Source of the DNA: Haematococcus lacustris
Taxonomy: Eukaryota; Chlorophyta; Chlorophyceae; Chlamydomonadales; Haematococcaceae
Length of the DNA: 64,000 nt
NCBI GenBank assembly: GCA_030144725.1
Contig: JASKMD010000022.1
Coordinates: 884,646-948,645, forward strand
Direction of reading: 5' to 3'
Shown here: positions 41,263 to 54,247 of the stretch, piece by piece
Numbering within the stretch: position 1 is the stretch's first letter
Layout: the number at the start of each line of letters is the position of its first letter
Notes under the pieces: generated by a model
Databases searched by the model: none
What the model saw: only the letters and a program-made list of their open reading frames with translations
What the model was told of the DNA's origin: nothing
Program-made: the position numbers and the translations under genes

Positions 41263-42274
41263 GTCACGTAAAGTGTCAATTTCTCAGCAATTCACTGCTT
41301 AAGGCGCACCTCAACTGCCACGGCTACTAGCTACAGCTGTGGAATGCGGTGCTTCACTGGCCAGCTGTGAGGGCTGGCAAGGGTCTGGCAGCTGTGAGGG
41401 CTGGCAAGGGTCTGGCACCTCAGCTGGCCCCTGGCAATGCTGCCTGTGTCAGCGGCTTGGCATTCCTCTGGGAGATGACCTCACGAACAGGGGCCAGTCT
41501 GACAGCCATGCCTGGCGCAGGTCCAGTGCCTTGCTCTTCCTGTGGCTGACCATTGGTGCTACAAGCTAAGGGTGACACAACACCCCATCCCTCCCGTTAA
41601 TCCTCCTCTGAAGACACCTGGCTGAGCTCCTCAGCACAGCCTCCAGACAGCAGCAGTGGGTAGTTGCCTAAACAGGTTCTGAGACTGCAGCCCAGCTGGT
41701 GTGCTTAGGGTGCGCAGTGCGTAGGCATAGCGCTCTAGGTGCGCTTCTGCGGTATGAGCCAGGCCTGACGATGGACCCATGATGGTGAGGCGGATTTTAG
41801 CAATTAGGCAGGCCACAGCAGTGTGCACAAGAGATGTGCGTGGTCACTGTAGCTTGGAGTGGGCCATGGGCGCCCATGGCAGATGTGTGAAATTGCAAAT
41901 AGTGTAGTTTTGTATACACGCCACCTTGCTGCAATGTATTGGAGGCCGCACCTGACTGCGGCTGGTGACAGTGGCTAGTTGCCACCCAAGGTATGCATAG
42001 AGTAGTTGACAAGTGTGACGACCTAAGTAGGGGTTGTAACCATGAGGGGGTCTGTAGAGTCTCTCCTGATTTCATGCCACTGTACGCCATTTGTCGTGAT
42101 AAGGTTTTGCTCACATGTGGTAAGGTTTCTTAAACGTCATCTCACCAATTAGGGACTAGGCAGGATCACTTAACAGGGTAAAACCCAAATACGCAGAGGA
42201 GAGCAACGTGTGGGGCGGCTCGTACAAACGAAACTGTATGAAACATGGGAGCCACTTGCGTAACAGGCAGCGTA

Positions 42275-42395
42275 AATGCAGCCTGAATGGCGTAATATGC
42301 AGCCTAAATGGCCTGAATGCAGCCTAAATGGCCAGAAATGGCGTAAATGGCAGCATAAATGCAGCGAAACAGGCAGCATGAACGTGACCGTGATG
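42275..42395. repeat. imperfect short tandem repeat
   Basis: Irregular repetition of GCAGCCTAAATGGC-like and GGCGTAAATGG-like words, about ten in all, less pure than the other arrays of the window. Confidence 0.75.
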
Positions 42396-42847
42396 CCTCG
42401 GACGGTGAAAATGACCGCGAGCTCAAGGCTCAGCCACAGCCAAGCCAGGCTCAGCAGAACATGCAGGCCAGCGGTGAAGCGCGCTGGGACAGACACAACA
42501 ACAACATCTGGCACTTGGAAATGTAGCTGTTGGAAAACCTGACCTGAACAGGCGCCTGGACCTCATGGCTCGCTCGCGTGCTGAGTCCTTCAAAGTGAGA
42601 GACCTCAGGTGCATTAACATTGAAGGAGTGGATAGCTGTATAACAGCCTCACACACCAGCTAAGACTGTGCCCTTCACCGTTTAGATCAGACATGGCTTG
42701 ACTTAACACGTGGTTTGGCAACCTTACAAGTGAGCATTGACATATAGGTTGCCTTGTATGTATGTTGCCTTGTAGGTGGCTGTACCCGGTGCGCAGCATG
42801 GCGACGCGGCCCCATGGCTGCCCCATGGCGAACCAGTCACACATAGT

Positions 42848-42916
42848 GCCACGGTACAGAGTATGGCAGCTGCATGTCATGTTCGAAATGGCCACGGACT
42901 GAGGTTGGGTTGTGTA
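42848..42916 (+). repeat. 70-base dispersed repeat, copy 1 (copy 2 at 47337-47410)
   Basis: Both copies share GCCACGG, CAGAGTATG, and TGAGGTTGGGTTGTGT in the same order and spacing. Copy 2 lies in intron 10 of the SnoaL-like gene. Nature unknown. Confidence 0.65.
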
Positions 42917-43098
42917 GTAGTAGTTGTTACACTAAGGAGGCAGGGCTTGGGTGGACACAAGCCAAACCCCAAAGGTAAAAGAAAAAACATGCATGCGTGT
43001 GACACCCGCGCCTGCGTCATAGCATCCAGCTCTATCCCAAGCCGAGACGTGTTAGCAGGCCTCATTGTCGACACCTAGTACAACCAAGCCACCCCGCA

Positions 43099-46000
43099 AT
43101 GGCATCTGCAATCGGCAATGGCCGATCTCAGCTGGCATCGACTCGTGCTGCCACCAAAGCATCCCCTGCTTGCTTGCGACGCGTGGCCGTCAGCGTCAGG
43201 CCAAGCGCCGGTCGATCCCTGTCCGTCGCCGTGCGCGCATTCAGGTGCGGGGCAGCCCGACATCATGGTGACCTCCCAGGCGCGCGGCGCCGTGAGCACG
43301 CATCTGCGAAATTGCGACGCTGCTGACGCTTTTCGCCGGGCAGCCGGGCATACAGCTTAGCCCGGCCAAGCACTCGGCCTTCCCACCACTCGGCCGGCAC
43401 TAGCCTGCCCATGCAGCCATGGGGCCGGGAAGTGATGAACTGCATCTTGCCTTGCACCCGTCCTGTCCTTTACAATTGAAGTAGTCACCATTCATGCTCT
43501 CCCTAGTGCCGCTGCCGTAAGCAGGCTAGTGACCCCCTTCTGCTGCTGTTGCTGCTGCTTCCTTGCCTCTCCCCACACACACCAGGGATTCCCAGCGCAC
43601 CAAGCAGCTGGTGGGAGTGGCTCGTGAGTTCGCCACTGCCTGGGCTACCTGCAGCTTGAAGGTGTGGCCCTGCTGGCAGCCTCATGCCCGCCAATGCCGC
43701 ACAAGCAGTGATACCGCTGCTGTTGCGGTTGCTTCCATTGCCGGGCACGCCACTGCTGCCACACTGGTTGCAAGATTGCTGGGAGTGGTGTTTGTATGCT
43801 GGAAATGGTGACAAGAGAGATCATTGTCACAGGTGTTGCTTTGTGACTGGCCCCTGTATTGTTCTGGAGCTGTTCTTGCCTTCTCGCACCTGTCCTTGTG
43901 CAGAAGTCATTGACATCCACTATTGGAGTATCAGCATACCTTGCCCCGGGCCCCCCGCCCCCTGCTCCCCAGCACCCCGACACCCAAGCTCCATGTGCTT
44001 GCTGCATGGTGTGCTGCATGGTGTGAGTGCCGCAGGGCCCCTCCGGTACCCCCCTGGCCAACCTGAAGCAGCTGTGTGACCACTCCGTGGTGCTGCACTC
44101 TGCCCATCCTCTGGGTTGCACATCCGCCAAGGTGAGGGCGACTTGGCGACATGGGCCAGCAGGCAGCAGCAGGTGGGTGGGTGGGCAGGTGGCAGACGAT
44201 GGGGGGCGGGCGGGCCGGCCGGCCGGGACAGCTCAAGGCCTGCAGCAAGGGTTCGCAACATGACTCGAGCCAGGCCGCAGGATGCTGTGCAATGCTGGTT
44301 GCCGCTGCTATCGCAGGTTGCCGTCTTGCCTTGCCATTCGTAACAGCATGCCTGCTGCTGCTGCTGCTGCCGCTGCCACCCCCTACAGGGCCCTGATGCA
44401 GTTGCTGCCAAGCTGGGCACCGACTTTGACACCTACTTCAAGAACTTGAGCTCAGAAGCATCCAACCCAGACGACGCCGTCTTGGCTGTGGCTGTGAACG
44501 AGACCAGAGACATCGCTTTTGCGCTGCTACACCTGCCTTTGGCCAAGGACGGTAACCAGGAGCAGCAGCATGCGCATGTGGTGCTGAAGGTAAGGCATGA
44601 ATACCTTTCAAGGTGCTGGCCCTGAGAAAGCCTACCTTCTATGGTTTGTTCAACAACCTCAGTGCAATGCCTTAAGCACGCCAGGATGTGAACCCCTATC
44701 CTCTTGGCCCTGTCAATGACTTGTGCAGCAATCTCTTCATCTCCTTGTTCTGGGTTGCAACGCCCTTATTCACTGCCCCCTCCCCTCTGGCTGTGTTGCA
44801 TGCGTCTAGATGAATGACAGCGTAGACTGTATGAGAGTATAGTGTAGGAGGATAGAGTGTATCAGTGTGACATTCTTGCCGCTTATCTTCAACCTCTGGC
44901 TCATGGCTGTGCTCCATGCTTGCAGATGGATGTAATGTTGGACGACTCCAGTCGGGAGGTGACCAGTGTGCTGGAGCGTGGCCTGCTGCCCACAGCCCTG
45001 AAGGGGGCCACCCCTTCCTCCTCCGGCACCATCACTCCAGCCACTGCCCCAGGCAGCGCCACTCATGAGGAGCTGGATAAGGGAGCTCAGGTGGGGTCCA
45101 GGGCCAAAGGAAGCAGCCTACTTAGCCTGAGCAGCTTGTGGTGAAATTGGGTGGTGGTGGACGGGGGCCACAACCGCATGCAATGGTGCAAACTGGTGGT
45201 ATATGCACGTACAAATGCAGGCTGTGTAGTGGCTTGGTTTTTGTTTGTTTTTGCATTTTCTATGCAGTGGCTTGTTTGTTCTTGTTTTTCTTTGCGGTGG
45301 CTTGGTCTGGGGCTTGTTTGCAGGCCCCTTGGTCCACCCGCTCTAGCACAACCGGCTGAACTATGAGGCTGGTTGGCCTCAAACGGAGAGCCATCGGGAT
45401 TGCTGCATGCTATATTAGTACAGGCTTGCCAGACCTGTGCAGCTTGTCCAGTGTACAACTCGTGTCACAGCGCACTCCGCCAACATATATGCTACAGCTG
45501 CAGCAGGTTTCCCTGTGGGCATAGCCGAGCAGGGTAAGTTCAGGTCATAATCCTCAAGGCGGGCGTGGCATGCCTGTGCTGGTGCAGGTGTTGTACGAGC
45601 GTGGTTCCAAGCATAAGGAGGGCGAGGGGCTGGAGTGCCAGGCGCCTGTGAAACCCTTCCCCCACTCCTTCATGAAGCCTTGGGCGGGTGAGGCTGGCAG
45701 CAGTGAGAAGGAGGGGTTGGAGAAGGGAGCAAGCTACAGCCGACCACCTGCTGAACAGGCTGAGGCTGACCCCACTGTGAAGGCTGCAAAGGTAAGCCCA
45801 AGAAGTGGTGGGATGGGTTTGGGTGTTGCTCAGCTTGGGGTGGGGTGGAAGACGGCAGCTTCAGCAGCTTGTGAAGCACGTCAGCCGGGGTAGTGGGCAA
45901 GAGCTGGACCAGCAGCAGGTGGCGGATATACTCACAAAACCACATTAGTTTTGGGTCGTAGCACAACTGCTACCTCTTCATATTGGCAAGCTTATTGGTG

Positions 46001-47508
46001 TCCAGAGTGAGCCACTGGTCTTAGTGCACCAGGTCAGGCATGGTTGCTCTAAAACTTGGGTGGGGTCCAGTACCTGCTTCACACAGCTTGTCAGGAAGCA
46101 ATGTTGCTAAACCCACCATCGGTCATTTGCTACTGGAAGCTCTGTACTGTGGGGCGAGCCCTGGCTGGTTACTTGAACATGCATGCCTCAGGTGCTCACA
46201 GTCTCACTCATCCTCCGCCTTTTACTGAAGATGACAGTGGGAGCATCTCATACAGGGCTCTAAACTATGTTTTTGGGTGGCGTAATGCCATCACCAAGTA
46301 AATGAAGCTGATCACCATGTGGAAACCTTGCTTTATTCCCTTACAGTTCATGTGTTCATGAGCTGACACGCGCTGTCCTGTGTTGTTAATGCCTGCATTT
46401 CATCAGCCAGCAATGCTGCATGCAGGTGATGAAAGAGTGGACCATGGCTTGGGACAGCAGTACAGATGCTGCAACAGTATTGTCCAGGGATGGTATCCTG
46501 GAATCTGACAGGTGGGACTATTTGAACTTTTGCAATACAGTTTGTCTTGCATGTATCAAAAGAGTGCGCATAACTTGTGCCCGCTGCCTATGCATTGACA
46601 TGCTTGCTCTGGTGGATGATCTCAGAATTGTTGTCCTAATGCTTGCAGTGTGCATTGGTATGATGCCTATGGTCAGAAGCCGCCGATGCATCACTATGAC
46701 CCCAATGCCCCTCATGAGCACGGTGAGGGGCAGGAGTCACACTGACAGCTATGCTGCAGGAGTTTTAATGGGATGCTGGAGCTTCATCTTTGCCATGTGG
46801 AACACTCAATCACATGTGTTGGCGCGGGTGTGGATGTAGGTGACGTGGCTTGTGGCCAGGCGGAGGTGTTGGATGCCATCCAGAGCACAAAGGAATCGTA
46901 TGAAGTGAAGCAGGACTTGGTGGATTGGGCGGTCAGCTCCGAGTATGCCATTGGCTTCACCCATTGGTCTTCTCACTTGTGAGTGCAAGGCTATGGGTGC
47001 AAGGAACAGTGTGCGCATGCTACACACCCCTCCATGCTACGCATGCCTTAATCCTACACATGCACAACCCTTGTGCGTTTCTCTGCTCGCAAGTGAAGGT
47101 GGTGGTGGCAACCCATACTGCAGCTTGTGCATCGTCATATGCAGTCTTTGACATATGGTCAGACACATGTATCACACAATGGAGCGTGTGAATTGCATTT
47201 GTGATTGTTGCAGGAAGAGTAAGAAGAGTGATGCATCATGGGAGATGGATGGGATTGAGGTGAGATGAGTGGTTGATGATGGCTGGTGTCCTAGGTCAAC
47301 CTGTCCTAGGTCTTGTGAACCACACACACATACTCTGCCACGGTGCAGAGTATGGGAGCTGCCTGCCAATACGTGCTTGGAATGGCCATGGCCTGAGGTT
47401 GGGTTGTGTGCATGTGCCACACAGGCTCTGCTGATGGATCCAAGCAGTGGCAAGCTGTTGAGCGTGTACACTTGGCAAGACGTCATGCACCAGAAGAAGA
47501 GCGGCTGA
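43099..47508 (+). CDS. predicted plastid protein with two SnoaL/NTF2-like domains
   Basis: Eleven exons join in phase: 43099-43244, 43586-43661, 44036-44131, 44389-44589, 44926-45090, 45588-45791, 46426-46511, 46649-46722, 46840-46978, 47214-47259, 47425-47508 (1317 nt, 438 residues). Exon 1 is a typical algal transit peptide (Ala, Arg, Ser and Val rich, no acidic residue: MASAIGNGRSQ...). Exons 2-5 read like a SnoaL-like fold: GVAREFATAWATC, DHSVVLHSAHPLG, DAVAAKLGTDFDTYFKNL. A low-complexity linker follows. Exons 7-11 form a second, better conserved copy: LSRDGILESDSVHWYDAYG, GQAEVLDAIQSTKESYEVK, WAVSSEYAIGFTHW, KSDASWEMDGIE, GKLLSVYTWQDVM. SnoaL-like folds bind small hydrophobic ligands or act as isomerases; the substrate here is unknown. 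Domain calls are from pattern memory. Intron 6 carries a UPF2-derived insertion. Confidence 0.74.
45854..46320 (-). pseudogene. antisense copy of UPF2 exon 22 plus dispersed repeat R1 (copy C)
   Basis: On the minus strand this reads EYIRHLLLVQLLPTTPADVL, against EYIRHLLLVQLSPSTLADVL in UPF2 exon 22, then flanking UPF2 intron 21 sequence and R1 (46110-46320). The last part of the exon (from LPW on) is replaced by unrelated sequence and an extra 85 or so bases sit between exon and repeat. It lies entirely in intron 6 (45792-46425) of the SnoaL-like gene, opposite to its transcription. It cannot make a protein alone. Confidence 0.8.
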
Positions 47509-48879
47509 AGAGTAGGTACCTCGCCTCAAGACGTGGGAATGAGACAAACATGCCGGTGTATTGTTGAGCCATGTGCATGAACGCTCCACATTTGCGGATG
47601 TTCATGCGGTTGGTTGTCAGTGATTGCCACAAAGGCAGTGTTGAAGTTGAAATCCGAGTTAACACTGCTGCAGGGTAGTACTGCAAATCTTTAGCGTTGG
47701 TGATGAGTGGAGTGTCAAGCATATGGTTATGAGCAATGAAACTAGTGATGGGTGTGCCAAAGAGTGTTAAGGAGCTACCTTGATGTAAGGAGCATGCCAC
47801 AATCCACACACCTCACTACGCAGCCAGGCGGTCCAGTCAGCAGCCCCGTTGTTGTAGTGGGCACCCAAGTACCGCGTATGACCCCCACAAAGGCAGGCCA
47901 CTTCTCCTATTAACCAGCGTGTCTCGTGGTTGACACACAGAACAATTGTATTGTTGAACCTGCTGCACATTGGGGAGTACATGCTGAACCAACCACATGC
48001 GCAACCAACAACCAAACTAGAAGGTGTCAAATGCATGGTTGCCACTGCTCCACACGCTACTTGCTTTCAATGTATGGCGTTCAGCAAGGTAAAACAATCC
48101 TGCGTCAGGGGTTTGCTGTGGTAAACAAGCAACAACATCAGCAACAACAAGCAACAACAAAATACGGTGACAATCGCGGTGACAGTCACGGTGACAATTA
48201 CGGTGACAATTACGGTGACTCTTGTCACATCAGGTGACCAGGCTGATCTTACACGTGACGCAAGATGTGGCTCGAGCTGGATAGCATGACATCCTATGCA
48301 GCCTCAGTCGCCACTCCATACAAGCCTCACACCCCTGCCAAAACTGGGCAAGCCAGGCTAGGAATGGGTGTCAGACCTATTGCGCAAGATGTCATGCTAG
48401 CCAGCTCAAGCCATCCAGAATCTGCAGTCAGACTCTGGCAGCGGCTCTGATAGGGGTAGACCTAATACCGGCAGCCCTGGTGCGGCAGCCCGCAGTGTGT
48501 TACGCAGGTCACGCATCACACTGTAGGTCATTTGGCGGTTGTGTTGCTTTGCTCTGCACACGGCATGCTTCAGGAAACTACAGAGCGGAGTTATGCGATA
48601 CGTGCCTTACTTAGTAATAAGTATGCCCCGGTGCTCCGCAGCTTCGGCAAAGCTGTTGCCCAGGCTTCATCAAGGTAAGCTTGTAGCATAGCCGGCTGCC
48701 GAGGTCTCTGGAGCCTGTCTGGCCTTATCTTGCTCTCTGACCGCCTGGAAGCAACTACCGCAGGCTCGCGCGGCAGCCACTCAGAAGCCACCGCAGCTTG
48801 TGGGCCCAGTTCGCCCGCGTAGTGTCAGGCCCCGTCCGGCCCAAGCCAAGGCCCAGCCCCGTCCGCAGTAGCCTTGCTC
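47509..48879. other. intergenic region with a short tandem repeat
   Basis: No gene supported. Minus-strand frames at 47767-48045 and 48591-48791 look somewhat protein-like but show no known family and no consistent splicing. It contains a 12-base tandem repeat (48165-48221) and CAA-rich sequence before it. The promoter of the next gene should lie near its right end. Confidence 0.45.
48165..48221. repeat. 12-base tandem repeat, about five units
   Basis: Units of the form CGGTGACAATTA with variation at the last four bases (ATCG, GTCA, ATTA). Confidence 0.85.
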
Positions 48880-51800
48880 ATGATGCTCGGGTGCAGCGTG
48901 CCAGCTGACCATGCACCGCGAGGTTGTGCTGGGGCCAGCATGCCATCGACCGCAGCACACCTCAAACAGCCGCAAACAGCGCCTGACGACGGGTCCGAGC
49001 AGTATGAGGATAAGCTGGGCTGCGGGGGCCCCGTCTTCGCCGGGGTTCCCCACCTGCCTGCGCAAGCAGCTGGAGCGTGCGCCTCGGAACAGCACACAGC
49101 AGCGCCCTCAGCTGTTGGTGCAGCAGACTGTTGGTCCTCACTCGGGACCGTTCCGTGTGCTGTTGTGGCGCAGCCAGGGATAACACAGCCTAAACCAGCA
49201 GGTGCAGCGTCATCAACAATATCAACTGCCGCTGCCGCAGCCGCAGCAGCAGTGACCTTTGCCTCTCTGGCTGATCACGGGGGGCCTGGGCCAGCAGCAG
49301 TTGCAGCCGTGGCTGCTGCCATGGTGACTGCAGCCGCTGCCCCAACCCTGTGCCGCTCCCCCCTTCCTCCACCACCCAGCAGCAGCAGCAGCGGGGTTGG
49401 TGCGGCCCTGCACCCAGAGTTGTGGGTCCAACAGCCTAGTCCAGCAATGCTGGAGCACACAGCCAGTCAGGCTGCTGTGGTGATAGACTGTGCAGTGCCA
49501 GTGTCTCCAGCTGAGGGGGGGCACCAGCTGCCAGGTGTGGGCGCGGGAGAATCAAACGGCAGCAGCATGGTAGCCGCATACCTGCATGTGCTGCAAGATC
49601 CATGCAAGCTGCAGGCTACGCAGGAACCAATGGCCATATCATGTCAGCAAGCGAGCCAGAGTGGTGATAATGTTGAGAAGGAGCCAGGGACAGCAGCACC
49701 GGAAGCTGATGCTGCCACCACCTTCGCCACCTCCACCGCCACTGCTGCCACTGCCTCTGCATCAGAAGGAAATGATTCGAAAGCTCCTCCCACTCCTGGC
49801 TGTGAGTTGGGCACCCCTGCCATGACTCCCCTCTTGACCTCCCTCCCTTCAATCACTTCGGCTGCTGCAGGCATCGGTGCGGCTTCTGCAGCAGTGGCCA
49901 TTGCTGCCTGCATGCCCTGCACAACAATGGAGTGCAGCCACCTACCGTTGACAACAGCATGGTCAGGACAAGCAGACCGTGCACAAACAGCTGGTCAGAT
50001 TCCCGTTGCTGTCCTACACAGCAAGGGCAGCAACAGCAGCCGCCGGATCACGTGGCCCCCCTCACTGCCTGCAACAGCCACTCAGCCGTCAGGCCATGTC
50101 CCAGCTCCTGCTGCCGTCGTGCCTCCCAGCCCTGAAAGCTGCCCTGGGCGTGTCCCACCACCCCTCCCCCTCCCACCCACCCCTCCCACTGCTCAGACGG
50201 CCATGCCAGTGCAGCCAGCAGGGCACCAGCCCCCCTTGACCTCCCCATGGACACCTACGCCCTGCCCAGGCCATGCACCGCCTCTGGCCCCGCTGGCGAT
50301 GCTGCGGCCTTGCTCTTGTTGCGGTCAAAACCGGCCATGCGCCCCTACGTGCCCTCTGGCCGTGGCAGAGGCGGCTATGAAGGGGCTGGAGATGCAAGGC
50401 GTTTACACGACTGGTCGATTTAGTAAGTAATGACATGCATGGGATAGTCAGAGCATGGCATGTGCATGGAGCTGGGCCAGTAAATGCTGGGGTGGGTGGG
50501 TGGGTGGGTGGGTGGGTGGGTGGGTGGATGGGTGGGTGGATGGGTGGCTGAGGTAGCATTGCTTTCGCAAGCCTGAATAAGTGTTATAGCCTCCCACCCA
50601 CTTTGTCACCGCCAGCTGGCTGCTTTGTCTGGCTAGTTGCAGCGGCTCAGTGACCTGGGGTGACCTGGGGTGACCTGGGGTGACCTGGGGTGACCCACAG
50701 TGACCCACAGTGACCTGGGGTGACCTGGCGTGCGCGTGTCTTTTTGTACAGACCCCACTCTTCCCAGGCAGATGCTCCGCCTGGGCCACTCAGGATACGT
50801 CTACATGCTACCATGACTCAGATGCCACCCTCTGCTGTGTGTCATGCTGTGTGTCACTTGGCGGTTGTAGGGGTGGCATGCTTCGTGCCCGACCCCAAGT
50901 CCCGCTGTACCAGCACAGCTCCCAGCCCTGGCACTTCCCCCTCTGCCTCTCAGCCCTCCTCCCCTGCCTCTCTCTCCTCTTCCCACACCCTGCCCTGCAC
51001 TCCCTCCCTCACCCCCTCTCACTCTCACTCGTCCCCAGTCCTACCGCCACCAGGGCCCTCCCTTCCTCCCCCTGCCCTCTCGCTACCTGGCTCCACCTCC
51101 ACCCAGGCCTCCATGCCCCCCACCCAAGCGCTGCTTCCCAAGCCCTCCCCACCCTACCCCCTGTCAACTGCAGCAGCAGCAGCAGCAGCAGCGACACCCA
51201 AGGTGGAAGCAGCATCGCCTTGGCTTGCTCATGCAGTTCCTTTGCCACCTAATGGCAGTGCTGTCACTGGGCACTGGAGCAGACAGCGGGCAGCAGGCAG
51301 CGAACATCAGGCAACAAATGGGCACCACAAGACGGGAGGGGCAGGGGCAGGGGCAGCATTGTGTGAAGCATGCAGCGAGCCGCTCCCTGTAGCCAGCCCA
51401 GCACCCAGCCCAACGCAGCCCAGCTCACCCCCCAAGCCTGGCTGCTGCGGCTTAGCACTCCATATGCAGCGCAGAGGCCGCTTCTTGGTGTTTGAGTATT
51501 CTGACATCGTGTCTGCCGCTAAGGCCGCAGCTGTGGCTGCCCTGGAGTGCTCAGGTGGGGCCTGCTGCTGTGCCTGGTGCTGCATGCCTCTGTCTCAATA
51601 CTCCCCTAGCTAAGGCAGTGTACTGGTAGGGGAAGTTGGCCACACAAGGCTGATGGTGGGTTTGGTATTATCCATGTGTGCATGTTGTGCACAACTCATC
51701 ACTAGGCCCTAGTGACGGCTGACGGCTTGAGCGGTGTAAGCCACCTAACCCTCATCACTAGGCCCTAGTGCATTGTTGCTGCCCTGCGGTTGCTCCTGTG

Positions 51801-54207
51801 AGGTTTGTGCTCTTACTGCCATGTCAAGGACCATCCTCATGCTTCACCCACATGTGCCTTCATTCCCTTCCAATTTCTACTACCCACTTTCTACTACCCT
51901 TTGTCTCTTCCCATGCAAGATTGTCTCTAGTCAGTTTTTTTAGCGACTCACATGCAGCATGCAAGCATGTTGTGGAGGCTGCCGTCACTTCCCAATGCTG
52001 TCCCTCGTCTACTTGCTGCAGATGCGGAAGACAACGGGGCAGCTGCCGCCTCTGCTGCTGCTGCTGCAACACTGCATGTCGCTGGAGAGCAGCAGCAACA
52101 GCAGCATGAGGCTGCACTGGGTCTTAATGCTGTGCTTCCCAACCTTCCTAACTGCAATGGAGCTCGGCACCACCACCTGCTGCCAAGCTTGCAAGCAGAC
52201 AACAGCAGCAGCAGCTGCGGAAAGGACGGCCACCCCCTTCCCTGCTCCTCCGCAGTTCTTGAGCAGTCAGGAAAACCTGGAGCAGCAACAGCACCATCCC
52301 TATCTGTAGGAGCCTCAGTCATGCCGGCACCAGGATTTGAACCCTGGTCCGCAACCAGCTCGTCACGCTCAGCTCCCAGGGCGTCCAGCCCTCACCCAGC
52401 TGCCGCCACAGCCGCCGCCGTCGCCGCCGCAGCAGTTCTGCAGCATGCTGTGAGCGTGTGTGGGCATCATCGCCTGAGCCGCAGCCACAGCGCCTTGGCC
52501 TTAGCCGCAGTGGCAGCTGCAGTGGGTCAGCAGGACTTTCCAGCCCACCTGCTGCACAGCTGTCCCAGCACGCCTGTGGCTACCCAGCCTCCTGGCAGCG
52601 ACACAATGGATGTGTCTGGCCTGACGCTGCTGCCTGGATCTGTCTCAACCCCACTGCCACCCTCCAACCTGGTGGCTGGCGGCAGTGTGCAGCAGACTGG
52701 ATGCAGAGGCCAGCTGCTGGGCAGCATCAGTGCAGCAGGGGCAGCAGAGGCAGCAGGGTCAGGAGGGGCAGCAGGGGCAGCAGGGGCAGCAGGGGCAGCA
52801 GAGGCAGTGGCAGCGGGTGAGGAGGGCAGGGCACGTGTGGCGTGCCGAGGCAGCAGCGCAGGCGTGGCTGCGACAGCAACATCCTACAGTGCCAGGGACG
52901 CTGTAGGTGCTCCTGCAGCTGCAGCCCCCCTTGCTGGCCTACCCACTCCTTGCCGTGCCACAACATGTGGACAACAGCCCAAGGCGTCAACACAACAGGC
53001 AGGAGCAGCAGCAGGTGCAGCACTCCCACCCACCCCAGCTCCAGCAGCAGCTGAGCAGCTGACTTCTGCCAAGGCTGCGAACCCCCCTCCCCCCTCCCTC
53101 ACCCCTGCTGCTGCCCGCAGCATCACCAAGCAGACACCATGCATGGCCCGCAACTCCCAGCCCACCCGCCCCGGTCCCCTGGGGCTGGCCCCCCCCTCCC
53201 CCGCTGCCACCCCTCCCACCTTAACCACCTTAACCGTCTCAACTGCTGCTTCAGCGCCCACCTCCCCACGAGTTGGCACCCCTCGCAACTACAGTAAGGG
53301 AAGGTTCTTTGTGCTAGAGATCCCAGCCTCCCCGTCTCGAACCACCTCAACTGCCTCAACTGCATCAACCGCCTCCACTGCCTCCTGCCCAGCTTCTTCC
53401 CCAGCATCGGCGTCCCCGTGTTGGCCTGTGGTATGCAAGCCTGTGGATTCTGCCAAGCAATGCCACGAGCTGAAAAGCCTGCCAGCACGTGGCCTGGTGG
53501 CAGCAACCCTGGATGCCTCACTTCCTCAGCCGCAAACAGCCCCAGCCCCAGCCCCAGCCCCAGCGGCAGTGGTGCATTGTGATGGTCAGGTTGCCCTGCA
53601 GCTCGTGCGCTCAGCAGGATCCGCCCACTCCTCTGCCACCCTCTCCCCAGAGCCCAAGTCAGCCAACAGCCGCTCCTCCCGCTGGGGCAGCACTACCACC
53701 AGCCCCTGCACCCCCTCAAGCACCTCCTCCCCCTGCACCAGCCTGCAGGGCAGCCCAGGATGCACTGCGTGCAGTACCACCAGCTCTGCAAGCCCAGAGG
53801 GCCCCAATGAGAGTGTTGCCACACCTTTAACGCCTGTGTGCCGCGCAGCAGTGGCTGCTGCAGCTGCTGCAGGCACAGCTGCTGCATTTGGATCAATATG
53901 GGCTACAGGGGCAGAGCACACAGCCGCTGTTTGTGCACCAGCAAAGGCAGGAGAGGCAGCAGGGGCAGAAGGGGGATGGCCCAGCAGCAGCAGGGGAGGC
54001 AGCAGCAGGGGTAGCAGCAGGGGTAGCAGCAGGGGCAGTGCTTGCCTGGCTGCGTCCGGTGCGCTGTGCCCATCAGGTAATGCCAACACTCTGCGTACCG
54101 TCTTGGCTGCTGACACCCCTGGGCAGGCAGGAAATGCACCCAATGAGAGTAGCAGCCAACGACTAGCAGATCAGAGCCAAACACCCCAGGCTGCTCTGGG
54201 CTTAACA

Positions 54208-54247
<40 letters not shown>

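Larger units (their letters stand above)
40887..43098. other. intergenic region with minor repeats
   Basis: After the duplicated unit ends at 41262 nothing is assigned to a gene. It holds a direct duplication of a 27-base word (41364-41417), an imperfect array of words like GCAGCCTAAATGG (42275-42395), and one copy (42848-42916) of a 70-base repeat also at 47337-47410. A plus-strand stretch near 42560-42650 reads like protein but has no supporting splice structure. Confidence 0.5.
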
